Below are positions 10,667-20,718 of a stretch of DNA of 41,243 nucleotides, in pieces. The stretch lies in assembly GCF_003628475.1 (NCBI RefSeq), contig NZ_RCAA01000037.1, positions 11,353 through 52,595 of the forward strand, written 5' to 3'. The notes below the pieces were generated by a model, which ran no database searches, was not told the origin of the DNA, and was given only the letters and a program-made list of their open reading frames with translations. The stretch comes from Enterobacter sp. R1(2018). Its GTDB lineage: Bacteria > Pseudomonadota > Gammaproteobacteria > Enterobacterales > Enterobacteriaceae. A program made the position numbers and the translations under genes. How positions within the stretch are numbered: position 1 is the first letter of the stretch; each line of letters opens with the position of its first letter.

Positions 10667-11854
10667 ATGACTAACAGCAACCGTACCAAGCTGCTATGGA
10701 TCAGCTTTTTCTCCTACGCCCTGACCGGCGCGTTGGTGATTGTCACCGGGATGGTGATGGGAAACATCGCAGAATATTTCCAGTTGCCCGTCTCCAGCAT
10801 GAGTAACACCTTTACCTTCCTGAATGCTGGCATTCTGATTTCAATCTTCCTGAATGCCTGGCTGATGGAAATTGTACCGCTGAAAACGCAGCTGCGTTTT
10901 GGCTTCCTGCTGATGATACTGGCGGTGGCCGGTCTGATTCTGGGCCATAACCTGACTATCTTCTCCGCTTCCATGTTCGTGCTGGGCCTGGTCAGCGGCA
11001 TCACGATGTCGATCGGTACTTTCCTGATCACCCATATGTATGAAGGCCGTCAGCGCGGTTCCCGTCTGCTGTTTACCGACTCCTTCTTCAGCATGGCAGG
11101 GATGATTTTCCCGATGGTCGCCGCGATTCTTCTGGCGCGCAGCATTACCTGGTACTGGGTTTATATCTGCATCGGCCTGGTGTACGTCGCCATCTTCCTC
11201 CTGACCCTGGGCTGTGAATTCCCGGCGCTGGGCAAACATGCGAAGAAAACAGACGCACAGCCGGTGGCAAAAGAAAAATGGGGCATCGGCGTGCTGTTCC
11301 TGTCCGTAGCGGCGCTGTGCTACATCCTCGGTCAGCTGGGCTTTATCTCCTGGGTTCCCGAGTACGCGAAAAGCCTCGGCATGAACATCAACGACGCGGG
11401 CAAGCTGGTCAGCGATTTCTGGATGTCGTATATGGTGGGCATGTGGGTATTCAGTTTCGTGCTGCGTTTCTTCGACCTGCAACGCATCCTGATGGTGCTG
11501 GCGGGTGCGGCGACCGTGCTGATGTACCTGTTCAACACGGGCGAGCCTGCGCATCTGGCGTGGTTTATCCTGGCTCTGGGCTTCTTCTCCAGCGCAATTT
11601 ACACCACCATCATTACCCTTGGTTCTCTGCAGACCAAGATCGCTTCGCCGAAGCTGGTTAACTTCGTGCTGACCTGCGGCACCATCGGCACCATGCTGAC
11701 CTTCGTGGTTACCGGCCCGATTGTAGCCCACAGCGGCCCGCACGCGGCGCTACAGACCGCAAACGGCCTCTATGCGGTGGTCTTCGTTATGTGCGTGGCG
11801 CTTGGTCTGGTGACCAAACACCGCCAGCATAACGCAGCGGCAGCAGCGCACTAA
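10667..11854 (+). CDS. tsgA: MFS transporter TsgA
   Basis: A 395-residue major facilitator superfamily protein with about 12 membrane segments and a charged central loop (around residues 188-205, [15 protein letters not shown]). It matches TsgA of E. coli and Salmonella (about 393 residues). It was named for a link to tellurite/selenite and gluconate phenotypes, but the substrate is not established. The ATG at 10667 follows AGGCAAGAT. It precedes nirB on the same strand but is separated by a good terminator and the nirB promoter. Confidence 0.93.
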   Translation: MTNSNRTKLLWISFFSYALTGALVIVTGMVMGNIAEYFQLPVSSMSNTFTFLNAGILISIFLNAWLMEIVPLKTQLRFGFLLMILAVAGLILGHNLTIFSASMFVLGLVSGITMSIGTFLITHMYEGRQRGSRLLFTDSFFSMAGMIFPMVAAILLARSITWYWVYICIGLVYVAIFLLTLGCEFPALGKHAKKTDAQPVAKEKWGIGVLFLSVAALCYILGQLGFISWVPEYAKSLGMNINDAGKLVSDFWMSYMVGMWVFSFVLRFFDLQRILMVLAGAATVLMYLFNTGEPAHLAWFILALGFFSSAIYTTIITLGSLQTKIASPKLVNFVLTCGTIGTMLTFVVTGPIVAHSGPHAALQTANGLYAVVFVMCVALGLVTKHRQHNAAAAAH

Positions 11855-11861
11855 GCTCGCT

Positions 11862-11893
11862 ACCCTCTCTCATCTTCGGGAGAGGGTCCTTTT
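11862..11893 (+). terminator. Intrinsic terminator of tsgA
   Basis: ACCCTCTCTC (11862-11871) pairs with GGGAGAGGGT (11878-11887) with one G-T wobble and a 6-base loop, followed by CCTTTTT. It lies 7 bp after the tsgA stop. Confidence 0.85.
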
Positions 11894-12071
11894 TCTGCAT
11901 GTCTTTTCTCTGGTTTCGATCGGCTGCGACGCTATTACTCTTTTTTTTATCATCGTCATAACTCTTTTTTTACTTCACGCCTTTCACTCCCTCCGCTGCC
12001 CTTTCTGTTAGCTTTTGACGAAAAACCAACCAATTCCATCACTTATAAAAAAACCATTGAAATCAAACATA

Positions 12072-12087
12072 TACTCCTTAAGGGGTA
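12072..12087. promoter_or_regulatory. NarL/NarP 7-2-7 binding site
   Basis: Two heptamers in inverted orientation, TACTCCT and AGGGGTA, are separated by TA. This is the high-affinity 7-2-7 arrangement used by NarL and NarP in response to nitrate and nitrite. Confidence 0.85.
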
Positions 12088-12100
12088 TGTAAAGGCGTAT

Positions 12101-12114
12101 TTGATTTGCATCAA
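12101..12114. promoter_or_regulatory. FNR binding site of nirB
   Basis: TTGAT-TTGC-ATCAA is a perfect match to the FNR consensus TTGAT-N4-ATCAA and lies 27.5 bp downstream of the NarL/NarP site centre. It implies anaerobic activation of nirBDC-cysG. Confidence 0.92.
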
Positions 12115-12172
12115 TAATCGCCTTTGCTGAATCGTTAAGGTAGGCGGTAATAGAAAAGAAATTGAGGCAATT

Positions 12173-14722
12173 ATGAGCAAAGTCAGAATCGCAATTATCG
12201 GTAATGGCATGGTCGGCCATCGCTTTATCGAGGACTTACTTGATAAGGCCCAGCCCGGCGAGTTCGACATTACCGTCTTTTGTGAAGAGCCACGCAAAGC
12301 CTATGACCGCGTGCATCTCTCTTCCTATTTTTCTCACCATACCGCTGAAGAATTATCTCTGGTCCGCGACGGCTTTTATGAGAAGCACGGCGTCAACGTG
12401 CTGGTGGGTGAACGCGCCATCACCATCAATCGTCAGGAAAAAGTGATTCACTCGAATACCGGACGCACCGTGTATTACGACAAGCTGGTCATGGCCACGG
12501 GCTCCTATCCGTGGATCCCGCCGATTAAGGGGTCCGAAACGCAAGACTGCTTCGTCTACCGCACCATTGAAGATTTGAACGCCATCGAAGCCTGCGCGCG
12601 TCGTAGCAAACGCGGTGCCGTGGTCGGCGGCGGCCTGCTCGGCCTGGAAGCCGCGGGCGCGCTGAAAAACCTTGGCGTGGAAACCCACGTTATCGAATTC
12701 GCGCCAATGCTGATGGCAGAACAGCTCGACCAGATGGGCGGCGAGCAGCTGCGCAATAAAATCGAAAGCATGGGCGTACGCGTTCACACCAGCAAAAACA
12801 CCCTCGAGATTGTTCAGGAAGGAAAGGAAGCGCGTAAAACTATGCGTTTTGCCGACGGTAGCGAGCTGGAAATCGACTTTATCGTCTTCTCAACCGGCAT
12901 CCGTCCGCGCGATAAGCTGGCGACCCAGTGTGGCCTTGCCACAGCGCAGCGCGGCGGCATCGTGATCAACGACAGCTGTCAGACCTCCGACCCGGATATC
13001 TACGCCATCGGCGAATGCGCCAGCTGGAATAACCGCGTGTTCGGTCTCGTAGCGCCGGGTTACAAGATGGCCCAGGTCACCGCGGATCATCTGCTGAGCA
13101 ATGAAAACGCCTTTGAAGGCGCGGACATGAGCGCCAAACTCAAGCTGCTGGGCGTCGACGTGGGCGGCATCGGCGACGCGCACGGCCGTACGCCAAACTC
13201 ACGCAGCTACGTTTATCTCGACGAAAGCAAAGAAGTTTATAAACGCCTGGTGGTGAGCGAAGACAACAAAACCCTGCTGGGCGCGGTACTGGTGGGCGAC
13301 ACCAGCGATTACGGCAACCTGCTACAGCTTGTACTCAACGCCATTGAGCTGCCGGAAAACCCGGACGCGCTGATTCTGCCTTCGCATGCAGGTAGCGGTA
13401 AACCTTCCATCGGCGTAGACAAACTGCCGGACACCGCGCAGATCTGTTCCTGCTTCGACGTCACCAAAGGCGATCTGGTTAGCGCCATCAACAAAGGCTG
13501 CCACACCGTTGCGGCGCTGAAAGCGGAAACCAAAGCCGGTACCGGCTGCGGCGGCTGTATTCCGCTGGTCACCCAGGTACTGAACGCCGAGCTGGCCAAA
13601 CAGGGCATCGAAGTAAACAATAACCTGTGCGAGCACTTCGCATTCTCCCGCCAGGAGCTTTACCACCTTATCCGCGTGGAAGGCATTAAATCCTTCGACG
13701 AGCTGCTGACCAAATATGGTAAAGGCTACGGCTGCGAAGTCTGTAAGCCCACCGTCGGCTCCCTGCTCGCCTCGTGCTGGAACGACTATATTCTCGAACC
13801 GCTGCATACCCCGCTGCAGGATACCAACGACAACTTCCTCGGTAACATCCAGAAAGATGGCACCTACTCGGTGATCCCACGTTCCGCCGGCGGTGAAATC
13901 ACTCCGGAAGGCCTGATGGTTGTCGGCCGTATCGCGCGTGAATATAACCTTTACACCAAAATCACCGGCTCCCAGCGTATCGGCCTGTTCGGCGCGCAGA
14001 AAGACGACCTGCCAGAAATCTGGCGCCAGCTGATTGAAGCGGGCTTTGAAACCGGCCACGCCTATGCGAAAGCGCTGCGCATGGCGAAAACCTGCGTCGG
14101 CAGCACCTGGTGCCGTTACGGCGTGGGCGACAGCGTGGGCTTCGGCGTCGAACTGGAAAACCGCTACAAGGGCATCCGCACCCCGCACAAAATGAAGTTC
14201 GGCGTTTCCGGCTGCACCCGCGAATGCGCGGAAGCGCAGGGTAAAGACGTGGGCATTATCGCCACCGAAAAAGGCTGGAATCTGTACGTCTGCGGCAACG
14301 GCGGCATGAAACCGCGTCATGCGGATCTGCTGGCGGCAGACCTCGATCGCGACACGCTGATCAAATATCTCGACCGCTTCATGATGTTCTACATCCGCAC
14401 CGCGGATAAGCTGACCCGTACTTCCGTATGGCTGGAAAATCTGGAAGGCGGCATCGAGTACCTGCAAAAAGTCATTATCGAAGACAAGCTGGGTCTGAAC
14501 GCTCAGCTTGAAACTGAATTGACGCGTCTGCGTGAGAAGGTGATTTGTGAGTGGACCGAAACGGTGAACAAGCCGGAAGCACAGGTTCGCTTCAGACACT
14601 TTATCAACAGCCCGCAGCGCGATCCGAACGTACAGGTCGTACCCGAGCGCGAGCAGCACCGTCCGGCCACGCCTTACGAGCGTATTCCAGTCACTATGGT
14701 AGAAGCGGAGGAAATCGTATGA
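12173..14722 (+). CDS. nirB: NADH-dependent nitrite reductase large subunit NirB
   Basis: An 849-residue cytoplasmic enzyme that reduces nitrite to ammonia with NADH. The N-terminal half is an FAD/NAD(H)-binding oxidoreductase (IIGNGMVGHRF near residue 8, VVGGGLLGLEAAG near 150). A BFD-like [2Fe-2S] domain follows, with Cys425, Cys427, Cys459 and Cys462. The C-terminal siroheme/[4Fe-4S] domain has Cys641, Cys647, Cys681 and Cys685 in the C-x5-C and C-x3-C pattern. The siroheme is supplied by cysG at the end of the operon. The stop overlaps the nirD start by ATGA. Confidence 0.98.
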   Translation: MSKVRIAIIGNGMVGHRFIEDLLDKAQPGEFDITVFCEEPRKAYDRVHLSSYFSHHTAEELSLVRDGFYEKHGVNVLVGERAITINRQEKVIHSNTGRTVYYDKLVMATGSYPWIPPIKGSETQDCFVYRTIEDLNAIEACARRSKRGAVVGGGLLGLEAAGALKNLGVETHVIEFAPMLMAEQLDQMGGEQLRNKIESMGVRVHTSKNTLEIVQEGKEARKTMRFADGSELEIDFIVFSTGIRPRDKLATQCGLATAQRGGIVINDSCQTSDPDIYAIGECASWNNRVFGLVAPGYKMAQVTADHLLSNENAFEGADMSAKLKLLGVDVGGIGDAHGRTPNSRSYVYLDESKEVYKRLVVSEDNKTLLGAVLVGDTSDYGNLLQLVLNAIELPENPDALILPSHAGSGKPSIGVDKLPDTAQICSCFDVTKGDLVSAINKGCHTVAALKAETKAGTGCGGCIPLVTQVLNAELAKQGIEVNNNLCEHFAFSRQELYHLIRVEGIKSFDELLTKYGKGYGCEVCKPTVGSLLASCWNDYILEPLHTPLQDTNDNFLGNIQKDGTYSVIPRSAGGEITPEGLMVVGRIAREYNLYTKITGSQRIGLFGAQKDDLPEIWRQLIEAGFETGHAYAKALRMAKTCVGSTWCRYGVGDSVGFGVELENRYKGIRTPHKMKFGVSGCTRECAEAQGKDVGIIATEKGWNLYVCGNGGMKPRHADLLAADLDRDTLIKYLDRFMMFYIRTADKLTRTSVWLENLEGGIEYLQKVIIEDKLGLNAQLETELTRLREKVICEWTETVNKPEAQVRFRHFINSPQRDPNVQVVPEREQHRPATPYERIPVTMVEAEEIV

Positions 14723-15045
14723 GCCAGTGGACTACCGTTTGTCAGTTGAACGACATTCTGCCAGCGACCGGCGTTTGCGCCCTGCTGGGCAGTCAGCAGG
14801 TGGCGATTTTCCGCCCGCGCAACGATGAGCAAATCTACGCTATCAGCAATATCGACCCGTTCTTCGAGGCGAGCGTGCTGTCGCGCGGGATAATTGCCGA
14901 GCACCAGAGCGAACTCTGGGTTGCCAGCCCGCTGAAAAAACAGCATTTCCGTCTGCGCGACGGCCTATGTATGGAAGATGAAAGCCGCTCCGTTGCGCAC
15001 TTTGCCGCCCGCGTTCACGACGGCATGGTTCAGATTAAAGCTTAA
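14719..15045 (+). CDS. nirD: Nitrite reductase small subunit NirD
   Basis: A 108-residue small subunit that partners NirB. It has a Rieske-like fold in related proteins but lacks the paired CxH cluster ligands, so it probably carries no cluster. The start at 14719 overlaps the nirB stop by 4 bp (ATGA), which indicates translational coupling. The conserved start MSQWTTVCQLNDI and the segment ISNIDPFF are seen. It is followed by a 132-bp gap with a palindromic repeat before nirC. Confidence 0.96.
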   Translation: MSQWTTVCQLNDILPATGVCALLGSQQVAIFRPRNDEQIYAISNIDPFFEASVLSRGIIAEHQSELWVASPLKKQHFRLRDGLCMEDESRSVAHFAARVHDGMVQIKA

Positions 15046-15063
15046 TAAAAATTATTCTGACCG

Positions 15064-15105
15064 GGGCGTAGGGTGGAAAAGCGTAGCGTCTTTCACCCTA
15101 CGCCC
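15064..15105. repeat. Palindromic intergenic repeat between nirD and nirC
   Basis: A perfect 12-bp inverted repeat, GGGCGTAGGGTG (15064-15075) and CACCCTACGCCC (15094-15105), surrounds an 18-base centre with AAGCGTAGCG. A related palindrome lies after pckA. No T-tract follows, so it is not a classic terminator. It may adjust mRNA stability between nirBD and nirC-cysG. Confidence 0.75.
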
Positions 15106-15177
15106 TCCAGGGTCGGAAAACACAAACTGCCTGAATTACTTTTTCTTTATTATTTTCAATTATCTGGGATAACAAAA

Positions 15178-15984
15178 ATGTTCACCGATACCATTAATAA
15201 GTGTGCGGCGAATGCCGCTCGTATTGCCCGCCTGTCAAAAAATAATCCGCTCGGCTTTTGGATCGGCTCCGCCATGGCCGGCGCCTATGTCGGACTTGGC
15301 ATCATCCTTATCTTCACCCTCGGAAATTTGCTCGATCCTGCCGTGCGTCCGCTGGTGATGGGCGCCACCTTTGGTATCGCCCTGACGCTGGTGATTATCG
15401 CCGGCTCCGAGCTTTTTACCGGCCATACCATGTTTCTGACCTTCGGCGTTAAAGCGGGAACCATCTCTCACGGTCAGATGTGGGCTATTTTGCCGCAGAC
15501 CTGGGCTGGCAACCTGCTGGGCTCCGTGTTTGTGGCGCTGCTATACAGCTGGGGCGGCGGTAGCCTGCTGCCGGTGGATACCAGCATCGTTCACACCGTT
15601 GCGCTGGCAAAAACCACCGCGCCGGCGATGACGCTGTTCTTCAAAGGCGCGCTGTGCAACTGGCTGGTGTGCCTCGCGATCTGGATGGCGGTTCGTACCG
15701 AAGGCGCGGCGAAACTTATCGCTATCTGGTGGTGTCTGCTGGCGTTTATCGCCTCCGGCTATGAACACTCCGTTGCCAACATGACGCTGTTTGCGCTCTC
15801 CTGGTTTGGCCACCACAGCGATGCTTATACGCTGGCCGGCATCGGCCACAACCTGCTGTGGGTCACGCTTGGGAATACGCTTTCCGGCGCGGTATTCATG
15901 GGTCTGGGTTATTGGTATGCTACGCCAAAAGCCGAACGACCACAGCCAGAGCGAATCGCTGCGCCTGGAACTGTAAGCCAATAA
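15178..15984 (+). CDS. nirC: Nitrite transporter NirC (FNT family)
   Basis: A 268-residue inner-membrane channel of the formate/nitrite transporter family, which works as a pentamer with about six helices per subunit. It moves nitrite into the cytoplasm for NirBD. The ATG at 15178 gives the E. coli length and start (MFTDTINKC). The signature regions GSELFTGHTMFL and FKGALCNWLVCLAIW are present. The frame is open further upstream to 15073, through the palindromic repeat, but that part is not expected to be translated. cysG follows after 13 bp. Confidence 0.97.
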   Translation: MFTDTINKCAANAARIARLSKNNPLGFWIGSAMAGAYVGLGIILIFTLGNLLDPAVRPLVMGATFGIALTLVIIAGSELFTGHTMFLTFGVKAGTISHGQMWAILPQTWAGNLLGSVFVALLYSWGGGSLLPVDTSIVHTVALAKTTAPAMTLFFKGALCNWLVCLAIWMAVRTEGAAKLIAIWWCLLAFIASGYEHSVANMTLFALSWFGHHSDAYTLAGIGHNLLWVTLGNTLSGAVFMGLGYWYATPKAERPQPERIAAPGTVSQ

Positions 15985-15997
15985 TTGAGGATTGAAC

Positions 15998-17371
15998 GTG
16001 GATCACCTGCCCATATTTTGTCAGCTACGAGATCGCGCCTGCCTGCTGGTCGGCGGGGGCGATGTCGCAGAACGTAAAGCACGTTTATTGATGGAGGCAG
16101 GTGCGCGCGTCACTGTTAATGCCCTGGATTTTACGCCGCAGTTCAAAGCCTGGGCGCAACAGGGCATGCTGACCCTTGAACGGGGCGAGTTTTCCCCTGC
16201 GCTGCTTGACGCCTGCTGGCTGGCGATCGCCGCAACCGATGACGACGAGGTGAATCAGCAGGTCAGCGATACGTGCGAATCCCGCCGCATCTTCTGCAAC
16301 GTGGTCGACGCGCCGAGGCAGGCCAGCTTTATTATGCCGTCGATTATCGACCGTTCGCCGCTGATGGTTGCGGTCTCTTCCGGCGGCACTTCGCCGGTGC
16401 TGGCCCGCCTGCTGCGAGAAAAGCTCGAATCCATTCTGCCGCTGCACCTGGGCAAAATTGCCGGCTACGCAGGCACGCTGCGCGGGCGGGTGAAAGCGAA
16501 GTTTGCCACCATGGGCGAACGCCGCCGCTTCTGGGAAAAATTCTTTACTAACGATCGCCTGGCGCAATATCTGGCGAACGAAGATAAAAAGGCTGTCGAC
16601 CAGGAAACCGAGTCGATGTTCGCCGCCGAACTCGATCATCGCGGCGAAGTTGTGCTGGTCGGCGCGGGGCCGGGCGATGCGGGATTACTGACCCTTAAAG
16701 GGCTGCAGCAGATCCAGCAGGCCGACGTGGTGGTCTATGACCGTCTGGTCTCCGATGACATCATGAATCTTGTGCGTCGCGACGCGGACCGCGTCTTTGT
16801 CGGTAAACGGGCAGGTTTTCACTGCGTTCCGCAGGAAGAGATTAACCAGATTCTGCTGCGCGAAGCGCAAAAAGGGAAACGCGTGGTGCGTCTGAAAGGC
16901 GGCGATCCCTTTATCTTCGGCCGGGGCGGCGAAGAGCTGGAAACGCTGTGTCACGGAGGAATTCCCTTCTCCGTTGTGCCGGGGATAACCGCGGCCTCAG
17001 GCTGCTCCGCCTATTCCGGCATTCCGTTAACCCACCGCGACTACGCGCAAAGCGTACGGCTGGTAACGGGACACCTGAAAACCGGCGGCGAGCTCGACTG
17101 GGCGAACCTGGCGGCAGAGAAGCAAACGCTGGTGTTTTATATGGGACTGAATCAGGCGGCGGCCATCGAACAAAACCTCATCAGCCACGGTATGCCTGCG
17201 GATATGCCGGTTGCGCTGGTAGAAAACGGCACCTCTGTTAAACAGCGCGTCGTCAACGGAACGTTAAACGAGCTTGGCGAGCTGGCGACGCAGGTTGAAA
17301 GCCCGTCACTGATTATCGTCGGGCGCGTGGTCGCGCTACGCGACAAGCTGAACTGGTTTTCAAATCACTAA
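15998..17371 (+). CDS. cysG: Siroheme synthase CysG (methyltransferase/dehydrogenase/ferrochelatase)
   Basis: A 457-residue trifunctional enzyme. The N-terminal half (CysG-B, about 1-200) has the NAD-binding [13 protein letters not shown] and does precorrin-2 oxidation and iron insertion. The C-terminal half (CysG-A, from about 215) is a uroporphyrinogen III methyltransferase with [16 protein letters not shown] and [17 protein letters not shown] chose the GTG at 15998 rather than the in-frame TTG at 15992, because GAGG lies 7 bases before it and it gives the E. coli N terminus [10 protein letters not shown]. The siroheme product is the cofactor of NirB and of sulfite reductase. Confidence 0.97.
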   Translation: MDHLPIFCQLRDRACLLVGGGDVAERKARLLMEAGARVTVNALDFTPQFKAWAQQGMLTLERGEFSPALLDACWLAIAATDDDEVNQQVSDTCESRRIFCNVVDAPRQASFIMPSIIDRSPLMVAVSSGGTSPVLARLLREKLESILPLHLGKIAGYAGTLRGRVKAKFATMGERRRFWEKFFTNDRLAQYLANEDKKAVDQETESMFAAELDHRGEVVLVGAGPGDAGLLTLKGLQQIQQADVVVYDRLVSDDIMNLVRRDADRVFVGKRAGFHCVPQEEINQILLREAQKGKRVVRLKGGDPFIFGRGGEELETLCHGGIPFSVVPGITAASGCSAYSGIPLTHRDYAQSVRLVTGHLKTGGELDWANLAAEKQTLVFYMGLNQAAAIEQNLISHGMPADMPVALVENGTSVKQRVVNGTLNELGELATQVESPSLIIVGRVVALRDKLNWFSNH

Positions 17372-17372
17372 T

Positions 17373-17402
17373 AAAAAAAGGAGGCTTTCGCCTCCTTTTT
17401 TT
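17373..17402. terminator. Bidirectional terminator between cysG and trpS
   Basis: GGAGGC (17380-17385) pairs with GCCTCC (17390-17395) around TTTC. It is preceded by seven A and followed by seven T, so it can end transcription from both convergent genes. Confidence 0.92.
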
Positions 17403-17414
17403 ATCGCTTGCGCC

Positions 17415-18419
17415 TTACGGCTGGGCAACAAACCCGATCACTTCGTACACTTTCTTCAGCGTGGCGCTGGCGTGAGTCCGGGCTTTTTCCGCACCCTCTT
17501 TCATTACCTGGTGCAGGAACGCTTCGTCATTGCGATAGCGGTTATAGCGCTCCTGAAGGTCGATCAGCATGCCAGAGACGGCTTCCGCTACGTCCCCCTT
17601 CAGGTGACCATACATTTTGCCTTCAAAATGCTGCTCAAGCTCAGGAATAGTCTTGCCGGTTACGCCAGACATAATATCCAGCAGGTTGGAAACGCCGGCT
17701 TTGTTGACGACGTCGTAACGCACCACTGGCGGCTCGTCGGAGTCGGTTACCGCGCGTTTAAGCTTCTTCACCACCGATTTTGGATCTTCCAGCAGGCCGA
17801 TAACGTTGTTGCGGTTATCGTCAGATTTGGACATTTTCCTGGTAGGCTCCAGCAGGGACATGACGCGCGCGCCGGACTTAGGAATAAACGGCTCAGGAAC
17901 CTTGAATACTTCGCCGTACAGGGCATTAAAGCGCGCGGCGATATCGCGGCTCAGCTCCAGATGCTGTTTCTGGTCTTCGCCGACCGGCACCAGATTGGTC
18001 TGGTAGAGCAGGATATCGGCGGCCATCAGCACCGGATAGTCAAACAGGCCGGCGTTGATATTTTCAGCGTAACGCGAAGACTTATCCTTGAACTGCGTCA
18101 TGCGGCTCAGCTCGCCGAAATAGGTGTAGCAGTTCAGCACCCAGCTTAGCTGCGCATGCTCAGGCACGTGGGACTGAACGAAAATGGTGCTTTTCGCCGG
18201 ATCGATACCGCACGCAAGGTACAGCGCCAGGGTGTCGAGCGTGGCTTTACGCAGCGCGTTCGCATCCTGACGCACGGTAATGGCGTGCTGATCAACGATG
18301 CAGTAAATGCAGTGATAATCGTCCTGCATGTGAACCCACTGACGCAACGCACCCATGTAGTTACCAATGGTTAATTCACCTGAAGGCTGCGCGCCGCTAA
18401 AAACAATGGGTTTACTCAT
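17415..18419 (-). CDS. trpS: Tryptophanyl-tRNA synthetase TrpS
   Basis: A 334-residue class I aminoacyl-tRNA synthetase that charges tRNA-Trp. The HIGH-like motif is TIGN (residues 17-20) after the conserved FSGAQPSG, and the KMSKS loop is RKMSKSDDN near residue 195. The ATG at 18419 gives the E. coli length. It overlaps gph by 8 bp and is the last gene of the dam superoperon before the bidirectional terminator. Confidence 0.98.
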   Translation of the reverse strand: MSKPIVFSGAQPSGELTIGNYMGALRQWVHMQDDYHCIYCIVDQHAITVRQDANALRKATLDTLALYLACGIDPAKSTIFVQSHVPEHAQLSWVLNCYTYFGELSRMTQFKDKSSRYAENINAGLFDYPVLMAADILLYQTNLVPVGEDQKQHLELSRDIAARFNALYGEVFKVPEPFIPKSGARVMSLLEPTRKMSKSDDNRNNVIGLLEDPKSVVKKLKRAVTDSDEPPVVRYDVVNKAGVSNLLDIMSGVTGKTIPELEQHFEGKMYGHLKGDVAEAVSGMLIDLQERYNRYRNDEAFLHQVMKEGAEKARTHASATLKKVYEVIGFVAQP

Positions 18420-19125
18420 GTTCTGATTCCTGATTTTCTTTGCAAGGGAGCCCGAGAGCGGGCAATAAGTCACTGAATTTATCAAACACGACGTCCGGTT
18501 TGCTCAGTTCAATGGCTTCACCATAGTTGTAACCGTAGGTCATGCCGACGCAGGGGCAGCCCGCAGCCTGTGCGGCAAGAATATCGTTGCGGGAATCCCC
18601 CACAAACAGCAGCTCTTCCGCGCTCAGGTTAAGCTTCTCCATAACCTTAAACAGCGGCTCCGGATGCGGTTTCTTATTTTCCACATCGTCGCCGCCGATA
18701 ACCAGCTGGAAGTATTCCGCGATGCCCAGCTTTTCAAGCAGCGGCATGACGAACGGCGTCGGCTTATTGGTTACCAGCCCCATTGGCAGGCCGTTTTCGG
18801 CCAGCGCGGCCAGCGTGCTGGCGACATGTGGGAAGAGGAAGCTGCCTTCGTCGACCGTTTGCGCATAGAAGTTATCAAACAGCTTGCGCGCTATAAGACA
18901 CTGATCGAACTGCGGCTCCTGGCCTTTTAACGCCCAGGTCAATGCGCGCTGCACCAGCACGTCGGCGCCGTTTCCAATCCACTTCTCGACGTTTTCTTCA
19001 CCGGCCGTTGGCAATTCAAGCGCGTACAGCGCCTGATCCATCGCCTGGCTTAAGCCCAGCGCCGTATCCACCAGCGTGCCGTCCAGATCGAAGGCGACAC
19101 CGCGAATTTTTTCAAACTTATTCAT
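18412..19125 (-). CDS. gph: Phosphoglycolate phosphatase Gph
   Basis: A 237-residue HAD-superfamily phosphatase that removes 2-phosphoglycolate, for example that formed during repair of oxidised DNA ends. The nucleophile motif is DLDGTLVD with Asp13 and Asp15, the second motif is LVTNKP, and the acidic loop is FVGDSRND. It is about 15 residues shorter than E. coli Gph (252), the missing segment being in the cap domain after ALTWALKG. The active site is complete, so it should be functional. It overlaps rpe and trpS by 8 bp each. Confidence 0.95.
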   Translation of the reverse strand: MNKFEKIRGVAFDLDGTLVDTALGLSQAMDQALYALELPTAGEENVEKWIGNGADVLVQRALTWALKGQEPQFDQCLIARKLFDNFYAQTVDEGSFLFPHVASTLAALAENGLPMGLVTNKPTPFVMPLLEKLGIAEYFQLVIGGDDVENKKPHPEPLFKVMEKLNLSAEELLFVGDSRNDILAAQAAGCPCVGMTYGYNYGEAIELSKPDVVFDKFSDLLPALGLPCKENQESEHE

Positions 19126-19795
19126 GACTTACCTTTGCCAGTTCATCGCGCATGCGATCGATGACCGTTTTATAATCGGGCTGACTGAAGATAGCCGAGC
19201 CGGCGACAAACATATCCGCGCCCGCCGCGGCAATCTCCGCAATATTATCAACTTTCACGCCGCCGTCGACTTCAAGACGAATATCGTAACCGGAAGCGTC
19301 GATGCGCTCGCGCACCTGGCGGAGTTTTTCCAGCGTGTGCGGAATAAACGACTGCCCGCCGAAGCCCGGGTTTACGGACATCAGCAAAATAACATCCAGC
19401 TTATCCATCACGTGATCCAGCCAGCTGAGCGACGTCGCCGGGTTAAACACCAGGCCGGCTTTGCAGCCGTGCTCTTTAATCAGCTGCAAAGAGCGGTCAA
19501 CGTGTTCGGAAGCTTCAGGATGGAAGGTAATGATGCTGGCGCCGGCTTCGGCGAAATCCGGGATGATGCGATCGACGGGCTTCACCATCAGGTGCACGTC
19601 AATCGGCGCGGTGATGCCATAATCGCGCAGTGATTTCAGCACCATAGGCCCGATGGTCAGATTTGGAACGTAGTGGTTATCCATAACATCGAAATGGACG
19701 ACGTCGCTGCCTGCGGCCAGCACTTTGGCCGTGTCTTCGCCCAGGCGGGCAAAATCGGCAGACAGGATTGAGGGGGCAATCAAATACTGTTTCAT
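19118..19795 (-). CDS. rpe: Ribulose-phosphate 3-epimerase Rpe
   Basis: A 225-residue TIM-barrel enzyme of the pentose phosphate pathway, interconverting ribulose 5-phosphate and xylulose 5-phosphate. Metal-binding His34 and Asp36 are in VVHFDVMDN, with DVHLMVKPV and LEVDGGV further on. The ATG at 19795 gives the E. coli length and N terminus ([15 protein letters not shown]). A TTG-type start at 19807 would add four residues and is less likely. It is 44 bp downstream of dam and overlaps gph by 8 bp. Confidence 0.98.
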   Translation of the reverse strand: MKQYLIAPSILSADFARLGEDTAKVLAAGSDVVHFDVMDNHYVPNLTIGPMVLKSLRDYGITAPIDVHLMVKPVDRIIPDFAEAGASIITFHPEASEHVDRSLQLIKEHGCKAGLVFNPATSLSWLDHVMDKLDVILLMSVNPGFGGQSFIPHTLEKLRQVRERIDASGYDIRLEVDGGVKVDNIAEIAAAGADMFVAGSAIFSQPDYKTVIDRMRDELAKVSHE

Positions 19796-19839
19796 CCGCT
19801 TCTCCAATATATTGTCATTTTTGAGGCGAACGAAACGGC

Positions 19840-20655
19840 TCAGGCTACACCGTAGAGCGCCAGCAGCTCGTCCACCTTGTTACGCGTTCCGCCATTTCTG
19901 CTGATGCTGCGTCTGACCTGCAGCTTATGCAGCTTCGCCTGCTGATACCAAATCCGGGTCAGCTCGGTGTCATGATTGGAAATCAGCACCGGAATGCGGT
20001 TTTCCTGCAGGTTTTCCGCAAGCACAGCCAGATGCTGCTGCTGCACTATGCTGAAGCTGTCCGTATGATAAGCCGTAAAATTGGCCGTGGCTGACAGGGG
20101 TGCATACGGCGGATCGCAATACACCACCGAGCCCGCGGCGGCGGCCGTCATGCTGACATCATACGACTGACAGACGAAAGTAGCCTGCTGCGCCCGTTCG
20201 GCAAAGTGGTACAGCTCCTCTTCCGGAAAGTAGGGTTTGCTGTAGCGGCCAAACGGCACGTTAAATTCGCCGCGCAGGTTATAACGACACAGGCCGTTGT
20301 AACAATGGCGGTTGAGGTACAAAAACAGCACCGCACGACGAAACGCATCTTTGCACTGGTTAAACTCAGCGCGAAACAGATAAAAGGCTTCGCCATTGTT
20401 ATGCTCGGGCGTAAACAGGCTGCGGGCTTCCTGAACATACTCGTCGGTACGCGCTTTGACAATGTTGTACAGGTTAATCAGATCGCTGTTGATATCCGCG
20501 AGGATATAGCGTGAGTAGTCAGTGTTCAGAAAGACAGAGCCTGCGCCAACAAATGGCTCAATCAGACAGTCACCTTCCGGCAGATACTTCTTTATGTCAT
20601 CAAGCAGGGGGTATTTCCCCCCTGCCCATTTCAGAAAAGCGCGATTTTTTTTCAT
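19840..20655 (-). CDS. dam: DNA adenine methyltransferase Dam (GATC)
   Basis: A 271-residue N6-adenine methyltransferase for GATC sites, used in mismatch repair strand choice, replication timing and gene regulation. The SAM-binding motif is EPFVGAGS (33-40) and the catalytic motif is DPPY (181-184), in the alpha-class order. It is about 7 residues shorter at the C terminus than E. coli Dam (278): it ends in ALYGVA where E. coli continues with a basic tail. It lies between damX and rpe in the same direction. Confidence 0.98.
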   Translation of the reverse strand: MKKNRAFLKWAGGKYPLLDDIKKYLPEGDCLIEPFVGAGSVFLNTDYSRYILADINSDLINLYNIVKARTDEYVQEARSLFTPEHNNGEAFYLFRAEFNQCKDAFRRAVLFLYLNRHCYNGLCRYNLRGEFNVPFGRYSKPYFPEEELYHFAERAQQATFVCQSYDVSMTAAAAGSVVYCDPPYAPLSATANFTAYHTDSFSIVQQQHLAVLAENLQENRIPVLISNHDTELTRIWYQQAKLHKLQVRRSISRNGGTRNKVDELLALYGVA

Positions 20656-20718
20656 GCTGTCTAACTATTTACACCTTCTCCAGCTGTGGAAGGGTTCCGA
20701 CAGCGACTGCGCTTGCCA

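Larger units (their letters stand above)
11894..12172 (+). promoter_or_regulatory. nirB: tsgA-nirB intergenic region with nirB promoter
   Basis: The first part is T-rich and shows no gene. The last 100 bp are the nirB promoter: a NarL/NarP site, an FNR site, and TAAGGT (12136-12141) as -10. If FNR is centred at -41.5, the start site is at about 12149 and the NarL/NarP site is centred at -69.5, the same arrangement as in E. coli. Confidence 0.85.

Noticed and set aside
10841-11743. 300-codon minus-strand frame opposite tsgA
   Set aside because: Shadow frame of tsgA, with composition rich in His, Gln and Asp typical of antisense translation; tsgA is certain.
13322-14659. 445-codon minus-strand frame opposite nirB
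   Set aside because: It is a shadow of nirB caused by biased codon use on the other strand; the protein has no plausible domain and nirB is certain.
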